A stretch of 10,051 nt of DNA from Bog-159 sp049516155 (GCA_049516155.1 JBEKTJ010000287.1:1-10051); one strand, 5' to 3'. Positions 1 through 6,638 are shown, numbered from the stretch's first letter. Program-made: numbers and translations. Notes: a model not told the origin generated them from the sequence alone.

Positions 1-240
1 GGCACGCTGACCGAGGCCGCCGAGGCAGGCCGGCTCGCCAAGGAGGCCGGATGGCAGGTGACCATCAGCGTGCGCAGCGGCGAAACGGAGGACAACTGGG
101 CAGCCGATCTCGCGGTGGGCTGGCGCGCCGATCAATTCAAGGCCGGATCCATCACCCAGTCGGAGCGGTTGGCGAAGTATAACCGTCTGCTGGCGATTGA
201 AGCGGAGACGCAGTGGCCCTTGGTGCGCTGGCCGGGTTGA
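1..240 (+). CDS. eno: Enolase (phosphopyruvate hydratase), C-terminal 79 residues, 5' end outside the window
   Basis: Enolase interconverts 2-phosphoglycerate and phosphoenolpyruvate in glycolysis and gluconeogenesis, in the cytoplasm. The frame is open from base 1 with no start codon, so only the end of the gene is present. It begins with the family strand GTLTE and continues with the near-invariant RSGETED segment (local residues 25-31) and a QFKAGS segment. The lysine there (local residue 47, bases 139-141) matches the catalytic lysine of yeast enolase (Lys396). SERLAKYNRLL, which typically closes the barrel, follows. One departure stands out: family members usually have His before RSGETED, whereas this protein has Val (bases 70-72). 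It also carries a longer C-terminal tail, ending WPLVRWPG, than many enolases. The assignment is firm, but full activity cannot be judged because the rest of the active site lies outside the window. Confidence 0.88.
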   Translation, partial: GTLTEAAEAGRLAKEAGWQVTISVRSGETEDNWAADLAVGWRADQFKAGSITQSERLAKYNRLLAIEAETQWPLVRWPG

Positions 241-245
241 GTAAA

Positions 246-263
246 CCGCGATCCCTTTCGCGG
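246..263 (+). terminator. Short stem-loop after enolase
   Basis: CCGCGA (246-251) and TCGCGG (258-263) are exact reverse complements around a 6-base loop, starting five bases after the enolase stop. There is no T-run behind it, so this is at best a weak intrinsic terminator or a 3'-end protecting hairpin. A 6-bp match in GC-rich DNA can arise by chance. Confidence 0.25.
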
Positions 264-300
264 CCTCCGCGCCTTCGGTACATCCAGCCCGCGGAAACGC

Positions 301-306
301 TATAAT
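301..306 (+). promoter_or_regulatory. TATAAT -10 box just upstream of the hydrolase-GAF gene
   Basis: A perfect TATAAT sits 8 bases before the ATG at 315. A transcript starting at the usual distance from this box would begin at or next to the ATG, giving a leaderless mRNA. No Shine-Dalgarno-like purine tract precedes the ATG, which supports this reading. No good -35 hexamer was found. Confidence 0.45.
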
Positions 307-314
307 TCGAGTCG

Positions 315-2561
315 ATGTCCGTGCTTCAGCTTGACGAGCCGTACCGTCCCGCGCCCAAGACCAACAATGTCTGGCTGCAGGATCGGAACGCGGATCAGGT
401 CGTGGTTTTCGTCCATGGCGTACTATCCGACAGCCGCGGATGCTGGTATTGTGAGCCTGCCGGCCAGCACCCCGGAGTCTACTGGCCGGATCAGTTAGTC
501 AAGGATCCGCACTTCTCCACGTACTCGATCTACCTTGGCGGGTATTTCACCGACGTTACGTCCGGACCATACGAAGTAAGCGATTGCGCGGAGGAACTTT
601 TCCGGGCTCTGGAGCGCCCTGGCGAGGGTAACAGCCGTGCGGTTCTGGAACGAAAGACCGTTATCTTCGTGTGTCACAGCATGGGTGGCATTGTGGTTCG
701 GTACATGCTTACCGCCCGGCCCTGGCGATTTCAAAACAGGAAAATCGGCCTCGCGCTCCTTGCGTCACCCTCGTTCGGCTCGCCTTGGGCGAACCGCTTG
801 GATTTGCTGATCAGCTACTTCAAGAATGAGCAGGGGAAGAATTTACAGTGGGGGAACTGGAGTCTCAGGGACCTCGACGACCGGTTTCGTTTGATGTTGG
901 AGGAGAAGGCTATTCCGCAACTCGCCGGCCAGGAGGCCTGTGAGAACCATTTCGTGGTGCACGCCAAGTGGCTGCCTCCAGCCGAGGCTGTCGTACCGAA
1001 GGACTCGGCCGGCCGCTATTTCGGCCGCGTAGTCATGCTGCCCGGTACCGACCACTTTACCTGTGTTAAACCCGACCGCCGCGACCACCCTGCTTACCTA
1101 TTCCTCCGCGATTTCTGCGGCCAGGTCGAGCAGGCTGCGGCCAGCCAGGCGCCCGGCGCGGCTTCCGCCACAACCCCGCCCGTCTCCCATCCAGTAGAGA
1201 CAGCCCCGCGCCAGGAACCAGTTTGCTGCCAAGCTGTGCACTGGGACGTGGCGATCGACGAAGAGGGCGATGCGTACAACGAGATGGGCTATCGGGGCAT
1301 CGCGCTTCCCACGGATTCTCCCCTGATATTGCCTTTGCCGCCGGCCGAGGTACAGTCCGGCCACTGTACCGCCTTCGAGTTAGTCCGTGACGCCCGCACG
1401 TCCGAAGGTGTCACCCTGGATCAGCCCGCCGGCGAGTCGGTGTTCCGCAGGATCGAAATTAAGGTCGTGTTTGAAAACCGGCCTACAGCCATCCATCCCG
1501 CCAACTTTTGTCTGAGCAGCTACGATTGGAACGCCTACTCCATGAACATGGAAGAGTATCGTCAGAAGCCAGGCTGGCGCGAGGACGGCATGGACTATGT
1601 GGAGAAAGCTGTCCCGGGTAGCTGGAATGTCCTCACGCTGCTGATTCGATACCCCAACGAAATGGTCTTCGCGAAGGATCCCTTCCTCGAAGTCTACGAC
1701 TATTCCAAGGGCAGGGAAGAAAGAGAGGATAGTCTCACCGCGGACCTTCAGGATTGCTTTCATTATTCGAAGTCGCACAAGACCGCCATGCTTTTGGTAC
1801 GGCAGCCGCCGCCGGCATTCTCCTACCGGATCTCATGGCTCCTCGGCGAGAGCGGCGCGAGCGTTACCTCATCCCTGCTGCCCAAGCAGCGGCAGCGCCA
1901 GCGAGCGTTCGCGCGGAAGCTGCTCCGCATGAGAAAAACAGGGGGCGAGTTGCCAAGCGCCGTTCCGACTCCGCCGGGTGGCACCGCGTCCGGTCTCGAG
2001 ACTGAGGAAGCTTCAGCCCAAGCGCTGCGGACCGGCGTCAATTCGGTTCTGGCCTCTGTTGCGCAGTTCGTGGCGGAGAACCTGGGTGAGCGCGAGTTGC
2101 TGGATACCAGCGCCTTCGAACTCAGTCTGATGGTGCTTGACGATGAGCAAACGGAAGAGCCGGCCCCGGAGGCCCGCAAGTTCCCGGTCCTGCGAATTGT
2201 TGCGGGCACGCACCTCCAGGACCCCGGCTATCGCGACCTGATCCTGTTCGCCGGAGATGGTAACGCAGGCAGGGCCTGGAAGCGCCGGATGGCGCGCGTG
2301 TTCGATCGCAACGAGAAGGATCCCAAGCGCCACATTTACGTTCCGGTATCGGCGCGCCTGCACCACCAATTTCTGGTCAGCATCCCGCTGATCGATCCCG
2401 AATCCGCCGGCTTGGTGTACGGCATCTTGAATATCGGCACATTCTCCGCTTCGCAGGCTGACATCCTTCGTCCCTTGGGCTGCAAAGACGAAATGGAAAA
2501 GCTTACCGGCTATGCACAGGCCTTCGTCTTGAAAAGATTGCTGGAATGCCTTAAGATGTAA
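315..2561 (+). CDS. Alpha/beta hydrolase (lipase/esterase-like) fused to a central beta-rich domain and a C-terminal GAF-like domain
   Basis: This 748-residue protein has no signal peptide or membrane segment and is predicted cytoplasmic. Residues about 28-270 form an alpha/beta hydrolase: the oxyanion strand VVVFVHG (29-35), the nucleophile elbow CHSMGG with Ser122 (Cys replaces the usual first Gly), an acidic residue Glu224 just before VVP, and His247 in GTDHF. This resembles SERAC1/lipase-type hydrolases. A Pro/Ala-rich linker (about 272-302) leads to a beta-rich domain (about 305-510, ending SYRISWLL) that I cannot assign. After a basic, proline-rich linker, residues about 570-745 look like a GAF domain, including AGDGNAGRAW (646-655) and the strands FLVSIPLI and GLVYGILNIG. 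Inference: GAF and central domains sense a ligand or partner and control the hydrolase, which could attack lipids or small esters. The ATG was chosen for its position after the -10 box. Domain calls come from motifs, not a database search. Confidence 0.85.
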   Translation: MSVLQLDEPYRPAPKTNNVWLQDRNADQVVVFVHGVLSDSRGCWYCEPAGQHPGVYWPDQLVKDPHFSTYSIYLGGYFTDVTSGPYEVSDCAEELFRALERPGEGNSRAVLERKTVIFVCHSMGGIVVRYMLTARPWRFQNRKIGLALLASPSFGSPWANRLDLLISYFKNEQGKNLQWGNWSLRDLDDRFRLMLEEKAIPQLAGQEACENHFVVHAKWLPPAEAVVPKDSAGRYFGRVVMLPGTDHFTCVKPDRRDHPAYLFLRDFCGQVEQAAASQAPGAASATTPPVSHPVETAPRQEPVCCQAVHWDVAIDEEGDAYNEMGYRGIALPTDSPLILPLPPAEVQSGHCTAFELVRDARTSEGVTLDQPAGESVFRRIEIKVVFENRPTAIHPANFCLSSYDWNAYSMNMEEYRQKPGWREDGMDYVEKAVPGSWNVLTLLIRYPNEMVFAKDPFLEVYDYSKGREEREDSLTADLQDCFHYSKSHKTAMLLVRQPPPAFSYRISWLLGESGASVTSSLLPKQRQRQRAFARKLLRMRKTGGELPSAVPTPPGGTASGLETEEASAQALRTGVNSVLASVAQFVAENLGERELLDTSAFELSLMVLDDEQTEEPAPEARKFPVLRIVAGTHLQDPGYRDLILFAGDGNAGRAWKRRMARVFDRNEKDPKRHIYVPVSARLHHQFLVSIPLIDPESAGLVYGILNIGTFSASQADILRPLGCKDEMEKLTGYAQAFVLKRLLECLKM

Positions 2562-2563
2562 CT

Positions 2564-2782
2564 ATGGCAGTGGAAATTAGTAGAGAAGTTCAATTCGGCC
2601 CGGGCAGCAAGGGGTTTCGCTTCGCGCTACGCGATGATGAAGGGTTAGACCGTCAAATCTACGAAGACGGCCGTGACTTGGAAGCCGCGCGTTTCCAGGA
2701 GGGATCGATCGGTCGACGGATTTTTGACCGTCTTTCCGCCAATGGACATGCTACGTCAGAACCGAGCAACGTGCGGCGCTGA
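2564..2782 (+). CDS. Hypothetical 72-residue protein following the hydrolase-GAF gene
   Basis: I do not recognise this protein. Its ATG lies two bases after the stop of the hydrolase-GAF gene, a spacing typical of translational coupling, and no separate promoter is evident. The product is charged and soluble. A segment rich in acidic and arginine residues (about 22-52, including LRDDEGLDRQIYEDGRD) and a short IGRRIFDRL helix are its most protein-like parts. The last dozen residues look unstructured. There is no cysteine, membrane segment or known motif. It could be a small regulatory partner, an immunity factor for the hydrolase, or the remnant of a longer gene, since an overlapping open frame continues to 2921. 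Spacing is the main support for it being real. Confidence 0.5.
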   Translation: MAVEISREVQFGPGSKGFRFALRDDEGLDRQIYEDGRDLEAARFQEGSIGRRIFDRLSANGHATSEPSNVRR

Positions 2783-2860
2783 CCTTTCGCGAAAGCGTAT
2801 CCTCACTTCCCTTAGCCCCAGTCCGCGCGAAGGCCCGTCCGTCGCTTATTCTTTGTCCAG

Positions 2861-2880
2861 TGCTCCCTTGATCGGGAGCA
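2861..2880. terminator. Perfect 7-bp stem-loop between convergent genes
   Basis: TGCTCCC (2861-2867) and GGGAGCA (2874-2880) are exact reverse complements with a 6-base loop, TTGATC. It lies between the end of the plus-strand 72-codon ORF and the end of the minus-strand TraB-like gene, where a two-way terminator is expected. Neither side has a good T-run, so strength is uncertain. The remaining sequence from 2783 to 2933 shows nothing else. Confidence 0.4.
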
Positions 2881-2933
2881 GTCCTGCGCACAGAACCATT
2901 TTCGACTACTGTTACCGGTAGGAGTTTAGTTTC

Positions 2934-4672
2934 TTACCAGATATACTCCTTCGCCGCCTTCCGCTTATCATACCCGTCCAGCACGTGCACCACGCGGATC
3001 TTCTTCAGCGCCACAGGTGAAAGCTGCCCGATCGGTATATAGATAATCGTCGCTCGGCCTTACTCTCGGCGAAATCGTAATCCGGGTCCTGCCACACATC
3101 GAACATGCGGCGCGCCGGCAAGCTCATCAGGAACCCGCCGTACTCGCCCCGCCCGATGCCCGGCCCCACCAGGTTGTCGAAGGGAAACGTCGAGTAGAAC
3201 GCCATGTCCGATTCGTTCTGGTGTTCGCCCAGCCACGTAGTCATGTAGTAGTAACGGTTGTCGCGATCCTCGTCGAAGATCACGATCACCGATCCCACTT
3301 CGCCCGCAATCTTCTGATACTGCCGCACGTAGATCTTGCCTTCGTGCCAGTTGCGAATGGTCTCGCGCAGATCGATGCCGTCGAGCAGCGACGTGGTGAA
3401 GGGCTCCACGTGCGTGTGTTCCTCCGAAAGGATGCCCTTGCCCTTCTTCTTCAGAAAGCGCCCGTAATCTTCGATCACCAGGTCTTCCGGCGGGTACGAG
3501 CAAATGCTATTGCCATCCAACTGGCTGGCCCACTCGCCCGGAACCTTCTCCTTCTTGCGCGGCTTCAGTCCCACCGGACGCAGACGCCGCTTGACGCTTG
3601 GAAGCCTGCGCCGCAGCCGGATGCGCTTGGTGTCGAGCCAAACCTCCTCGCCCGAGATTTGCACGGTCTCCAGATCGCTGGCGGTCTTCTGCGGCGGATA
3701 CCGGCCCGCGGTTTCCCAAACTTCCCAGCCATAGTTATCGTCTACGATGCTGCGCGCGGCCACTGTCACATCGAACACACCGGGCATCAGCGCATGGTCG
3801 GCCAACGCCAGATTGCGCGCATAGCGTGCCAGCAGCCGGCGCTGCCAGTGCGCCACGCGCTCGCCCGTACTTACTTCGTAGCTCTTCTCCGCCTCGCGGT
3901 AGAGCGCGAATTGCGTGTGCCGCCGGTCGATCAGGTTCGCGTCGGCAGGCAAGCCACGGAACTGCTCGTAACGGTATTGCAGATAAGGATACTCGATAGT
4001 GATCTCGGCCAGGGAATCCGGATGCGGATTGAGCAACCGCACGCCATCGCGCCGCGGACGCGACATGGGCTGCGCTTGCGGTTCGTCCATGGCGTCCAGT
4101 ACCGGGTCCAACAGGTTCAGCGACACCACCACCAGCACGCGCGCCAGCGGATCGCATCCTTGCAGCTTCCAGGCGATGCCGCCGGCATGCCGCGCGATCT
4201 CGTCCGACCGCTCCTGCGGGTAGACCCGGTATGCCTCCACATATTTTTCGTAGCCGATGTGGCGCATCGAATATGGGTCCGGGTAGGCGTCCTTCAAGTG
4301 CGGCCGTTCACCCGAATCCGGGTCGGTGAAAACCACGTCCGCGCCAGTCTCCATGGCCGTGCGGATAGCTTCCACGAAAGGATCGGCCGGCTCCACCGGC
4401 ACATAGATGGCGCGCTCCGCGTTCTCCCGCTCAGCCTCGTCCGGATAGAAGATCACGGACATCTCCGGTAGCCTCGCCACCGCGCGCACATAGTGTTGCT
4501 GCAGGGTGACGGGCAATTCCAGCGCGACCACTTGCGGTTTCTCGCGCAGGATCGCCTGGCGCACTTCGATGGCGAACTCCAGCCGCCCCGGTACCACCGG
4601 CAGGTAGGTGAAGCGCCCGCGACGCAAACTGCCCGGATCGGGCAGATCAGGAAGGTCGATTTCCCCGGGCAT
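2934..4672 (-). CDS. Two-part protein with TraB/PrgY-like N-terminus, partner of the MoxR ATPase; frameshifted near its 3' end
   Basis: The first reading frame gives 555 residues and stops at 3005, but the C-terminus appears to continue in another frame to a stop at 2934. A base seems to be missing around 3050-3060: after SKAER the other frame reads TIIYIPIGQLSPVALKK and ends AAKEYIW, as smooth protein-like sequence. Restored length would be 579 residues. Residues about 20-200 resemble the TraB/PrgY/DUF5682-type fold (KPQVVALELP at 45-54; IYVPVEPADPF at 89-99; GADVVFTDPDS at 110-120). The usual N-terminal GxxH-type histidine is not seen; PGRLEF is there instead. Residues about 380 to the end form a second conserved-looking domain (DLVIEDYGRF, EPFTTSLLDGIDLRETIRNW) that I cannot name. 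The ATG overlaps the MoxR 3' end by 26 bases and has a strong Shine-Dalgarno sequence, so the two genes are co-expressed. It is probably a client, adaptor or target of the ATPase; its biochemical activity is unknown. Confidence 0.75.
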
Positions 4673-5483
4673 AGCGCAGGGCCTCTTCTCCGAGCGTTTG
4701 CAGGATGGCCGTTTCCAGCGCCTGGGTTTCGTGCGTCCGCTCGGTGGCCAGGCTCTTCAGCTTGATGGCAAAGCGTCCGATGTTGATGCCATCGCGCACC
4801 GTATACCGTTCGTCGGCCGCATGCGCCTGCTGCAGGAATTCGGTGACATAAGTAAGGATGCGCTCCTCGGCGAACGGGAGATTCTCCTTCAGAATCTGAT
4901 ATTCTTCGTCGCGTTCCGGAAAGTCGATCAGGATCTGCGGCTGCAGGCGCGAGTGAATATATTCGGGCAATTCGAAGGTAGAAGCGTCGTCGTTCATGGT
5001 GGTGACGATGCGGAACTGCGCATGCGCCTTGATCTTGATGCCCGCCACGATGGACTCTACATAGCGGCGGTTATCGAGCAGCGGAGCCAGACTGGCCCAA
5101 CTCTTCTCGCTCATGCGATTGCCTTCGTCGAGTATCGCGATGCCACCGCGGATCATGGCCGTGACCAGCGGCGAGGCCACATAGCGGAGCTTGCCCTGGC
5201 CCTCGATCACCGGCGTGACCAGCAAGTCTTCCGGGCGCGTGTCCATGGTCGCTTGCAGGATGTAGACTTCGCGCCCCATGCGCTTGGCCGCCGCGTACGC
5301 CAGCGTGGTCTTGCCCACGCCCGGCTTGCCCAGCAAACGCGGGTGCATGGGCAGATCGTGCTCGCTGACCACCAGCCAGGCCGCCAGCAATTGGCGCATG
5401 AGTTCTTCCTGGCCTACCCAGCGCACGGACAGTTCGTCCGGATGCGCCAGGTGTAGGGTGACGCCTTCTATCTCGACGGTCAT
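4647..5483 (-). CDS. MoxR-family AAA+ ATPase
   Basis: MoxR ATPases are cytoplasmic AAA+ proteins thought to act as chaperones that assemble or activate partner proteins, usually encoded next door. The 278-residue product has all core elements: Walker A GKPGVGKT (52-59), Walker B IAILDE (115-120), the MoxR-type GNRMSEKSW segment after Walker B (121-129), sensor 1 TTMND (161-165), an arginine finger in HSRLQP (Arg179) and sensor 2 around TVRDG (Arg230). The length is slightly below the roughly 300-350 residues of many MoxR proteins. The gene overlaps the downstream TraB-like gene by 26 bases. No VWA-domain gene follows, though that is the commonest MoxR partner. The ATG has no Shine-Dalgarno sequence but is preceded 10 bases upstream by GATAAT, suggesting its own promoter and a leaderless start. 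The family call is secure; the substrate is unknown. Confidence 0.9.
   Translation of the reverse strand: MTVEIEGVTLHLAHPDELSVRWVGQEELMRQLLAAWLVVSEHDLPMHPRLLGKPGVGKTTLAYAAAKRMGREVYILQATMDTRPEDLLVTPVIEGQGKLRYVASPLVTAMIRGGIAILDEGNRMSEKSWASLAPLLDNRRYVESIVAGIKIKAHAQFRIVTTMNDDASTFELPEYIHSRLQPQILIDFPERDEEYQILKENLPFAEERILTYVTEFLQQAHAADERYTVRDGINIGRFAIKLKSLATERTHETQALETAILQTLGEEALRYARGNRPS
4682..4691 (-). promoter_or_regulatory. Shine-Dalgarno sequence of the TraB-like gene, inside the MoxR reading frame
   Basis: The minus strand reads GGAGAAGAGG, ending 9 bases before the ATG at 4672. It lies within the last MoxR codons, and this supports the chosen start. The canonical site contrasts with the promoter-proximal genes of the window, most of which lack one. 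Confidence 0.6.
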
Positions 5484-5493
5484 ATCTGGTTAT

Positions 5494-5499
5494 ATTATC
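5494..5499 (-). promoter_or_regulatory. GATAAT -10 box upstream of the MoxR gene
   Basis: On the minus strand GATAATATAACC precedes the MoxR ATG: GATAAT ends 10 bases before it and the overlapping TATAAC ends 5 bases before it. The AT-rich patch overlaps the stop codon of the HEPN remnant and contrasts with its GC-rich surroundings. A promoter here would let the MoxR pair be expressed independently of the toxin-antitoxin genes upstream. Confidence 0.4.
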
Positions 5500-5798
5500 G
5501 TTCTTCCAGATCGTCGCTCGCCGCATCCTCTTCCGCGAGGAAAGGAGAGAGCAACGCCGTGCCCGGGTCTCATCGCCCGGAAGCGTTTCGGGGGGGGCGA
5601 CGGGGTAACGGATGTCGACGCCGAACGGCGTCAGCGACTTCGCGCCGCCCAGTTCTTCCGCCATCGACGGCTCCGCGACGCGGAGGAAGTGGTGGAGCCG
5701 CCCTCGGAAGCCAGGCGGGCGGCAACATCGCAATCCAAATCCCCTTTGCGCAGCCAATCGCGCACCAGATCCCGCAGTTCCGCTTCACGCGACTTCAT
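5495..5798 (-). pseudogene. HEPN-domain toxin gene remnant (HepT-like), internally deleted
   Basis: HEPN toxins paired with MNT antitoxins are small RNases carrying an R-x4-6-H motif. Here the start is intact: its ATG overlaps the MNT stop as ATGA, and the first 34 residues (MKSREAELRDLVRDWLRKGD...) look like a HEPN first helix. That frame then runs off and stops at 5631. A second frame carries a clear downstream HEPN segment (VAEPSMAEELGGAKSLTPFG, then VDIRYP and LPGDETRA). A third frame ends with ALLSPFLAEEDAASDDLEER and a stop at 5495. The pieces are in the right order, but roughly 35-45 residues between the first two are missing, including the expected catalytic Arg, and a shorter stretch is missing between the second and third. 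The gene cannot make an active toxin. A run of eight G (5590-5597, plus strand) lies in the second piece without breaking it. Assigning the third piece to HEPN is the least certain step. Confidence 0.7.
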
Positions 5799-6118
5799 AA
5801 ATGGACCCGGCCATACTTGTGAGCGGGGTACGCAATCGCGCCCAAAATATCCTTCGTCGCTTCGAAGCGCTCCGTGTTGATGACGATGACATCCGCGGGG
5901 AAGGAGATGTCGCCAATCACGCTACGGATCTTGACACTCTCCTCGTGCCGGTTCGCAGCCTTCGGTTCGACGATGAGCAGATCGATGTCGCTGTCGCGGG
6001 TCATCCGCCCCGTTGCCGCGGAACCAAACAGAATGATGCGGCCCGGATTCGCCACGGCCAGGATGCGGCGCACGATTTCGCCGGTCAGTGTGTCGTCGAT
6101 ACCCATTACGCTCATCAT
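5795..6118 (-). CDS. MNT-domain minimal nucleotidyltransferase, antitoxin of a HEPN/MNT pair
   Basis: Minimal nucleotidyltransferases of this group act as antitoxins, in studied cases by attaching AMP to the partner HEPN toxin. The 107-residue product has the signature GSAATGRMTRDSDIDLLIV: Gly32-Ser33, then Asp44 and Asp46 as metal ligands, with a third likely acidic ligand Asp76 in FPADVIVI. Length fits the family. The stop overlaps the start of the HEPN remnant as ATGA, the classic arrangement of this operon. The frame opens at 6118, but Met5 (ATG at 6106) is the better start: a TATGAT box ends 7 bases before it, and the protein then begins MGIDDTLTGEIV, closer to family length. The gene looks intact although its toxin partner is destroyed, so it is an orphan antitoxin or acts on another HEPN protein. 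Confidence 0.85.
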   Translation of the reverse strand: MMSVMGIDDTLTGEIVRRILAVANPGRIILFGSAATGRMTRDSDIDLLIVEPKAANRHEESVKIRSVIGDISFPADVIVINTERFEATKDILGAIAYPAHKYGRVHL

Positions 6119-6119
6119 A
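6114..6119 (-). promoter_or_regulatory. TATGAT -10 box for the MNT gene
   Basis: On the minus strand TATGAT ends 7 bases before the ATG at 6106, the same spacing as other start sites in this window. If used, it gives a leaderless transcript and rules out the upstream ATG codons at 6118 and 6115, which would lie in or before the box. Confidence 0.35.
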
Positions 6120-6280
6120 TGTGGGCGGAGTTCCTACTTCCGCTCACGCGGCAGACCTAATCCTATCCTGAGATCCTCCTAGTCCGCCCGACAGTCAACG
6201 AGCCCTTTTTCCTTTGCCTTTACGCCTCCCGACTTGTAGCATTCTCTCACAACCGGTGGTAGAATTCCTGCTTGTAGGCA

Positions 6281-6544
6281 ATGTGGCGACCGAGTAAATC
6301 ACAGTGGTGGGTAATCTGGATAGCGGCCATGCTTGGATTTACGCTCTGGGGTCAAGGGGGATCGGATGGGCAAACCGCTGGCCTCTTTGTCGGGGTCGCT
6401 GGTGCGCTTCTGGTATGGCAACTTGACAGGCGAAAGATCGCATTGTCGCCAGACGAGCGACCTCAGACGAGCCGGGATGCCATGAGGAAGAAGTCGGCTC
6501 ACCCGTATTGTACGAATTGTGGCGCTGCCATGGATCCCGCTTAG
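6281..6544 (+). CDS. Small two-helix membrane protein with a truncated zinc ribbon
   Basis: The 87-residue product has two hydrophobic segments, about 9-24 (WWVIWIAAMLGFTLWG) and about 32-48 (TAGLFVGVAGALLVW), then a basic, polar stretch and the first zinc knuckle YCTNCGAAMDP with Cys77 and Cys80. The frame meets TAG at 6542-6544 in the middle of the expected ribbon. Read through that stop, it continues NVYPHCGTKAALP to TGA at 6584-6586, which is the second knuckle of a standard zinc ribbon with one cysteine changed to Tyr. The gene therefore appears to have lost its zinc site by a nonsense codon plus a missense change. What remains would be a membrane hairpin with one CxxC. The upstream sequence has TAGAAT 15 bases before the ATG and a weak GTAGG. 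Function unknown; zinc-ribbon membrane proteins of this layout are usually uncharacterised. Confidence 0.6.
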   Translation: MWRPSKSQWWVIWIAAMLGFTLWGQGGSDGQTAGLFVGVAGALLVWQLDRRKIALSPDERPQTSRDAMRKKSAHPYCTNCGAAMDPA

Positions 6545-6625
6545 AATGTCTATCCGCATTGCGGAACGAAGGCTGCGCTTCCCTGAAAGATGTTGAGTAA
6601 GTACGCCTGACTTCGGCATTTCGCT

Positions 6626-6631
6626 TATAAT
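6626..6631 (+). promoter_or_regulatory. TATAAT -10 box of the small-ORF cluster
   Basis: A perfect TATAAT ends 7 bases before the ATG at 6639. As at 301, no Shine-Dalgarno sequence lies between, and a leaderless transcript is predicted. No matching -35 box at 16-18 bases was seen. Confidence 0.45.
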
Positions 6632-6638
6632 ACGCAAT

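Noticed and set aside
2673..2921. 82-codon plus-strand frame after the hydrolase gene
   Set aside because: Overlaps the coupled 72-codon ORF, has Ser/Pro-rich composition and runs through the terminator-like hairpin; no ribosome site.
3045..3065. Programmed -1 frameshift at the end of the TraB-like gene
   Set aside because: No X XXY YYZ slippery heptamer or downstream structure was seen; a missing base is simpler.
3221..4471. 416-codon open frame on the plus strand
   Set aside because: It is the antisense of the TraB-like gene, is rich in His/Arg/Gln low-complexity composition, and shows no family motif; the minus-strand protein is clearly coding.
4608..5456. 282-codon open frame on the plus strand
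   Set aside because: Antisense of the MoxR gene; the Walker A and Walker B motifs lie in the minus-strand product.
5590..5597. Run of eight G as the cause of HEPN inactivation
   Set aside because: The HEPN-like frame reads through the run correctly (VAPPET); the damage lies on either side of it.
5071..5757. 228-codon minus-strand frame overlapping MoxR
   Set aside because: Only its first part (about 5570-5700) is meaningful, as a fragment of the HEPN remnant; the rest is an out-of-frame reading of MoxR.
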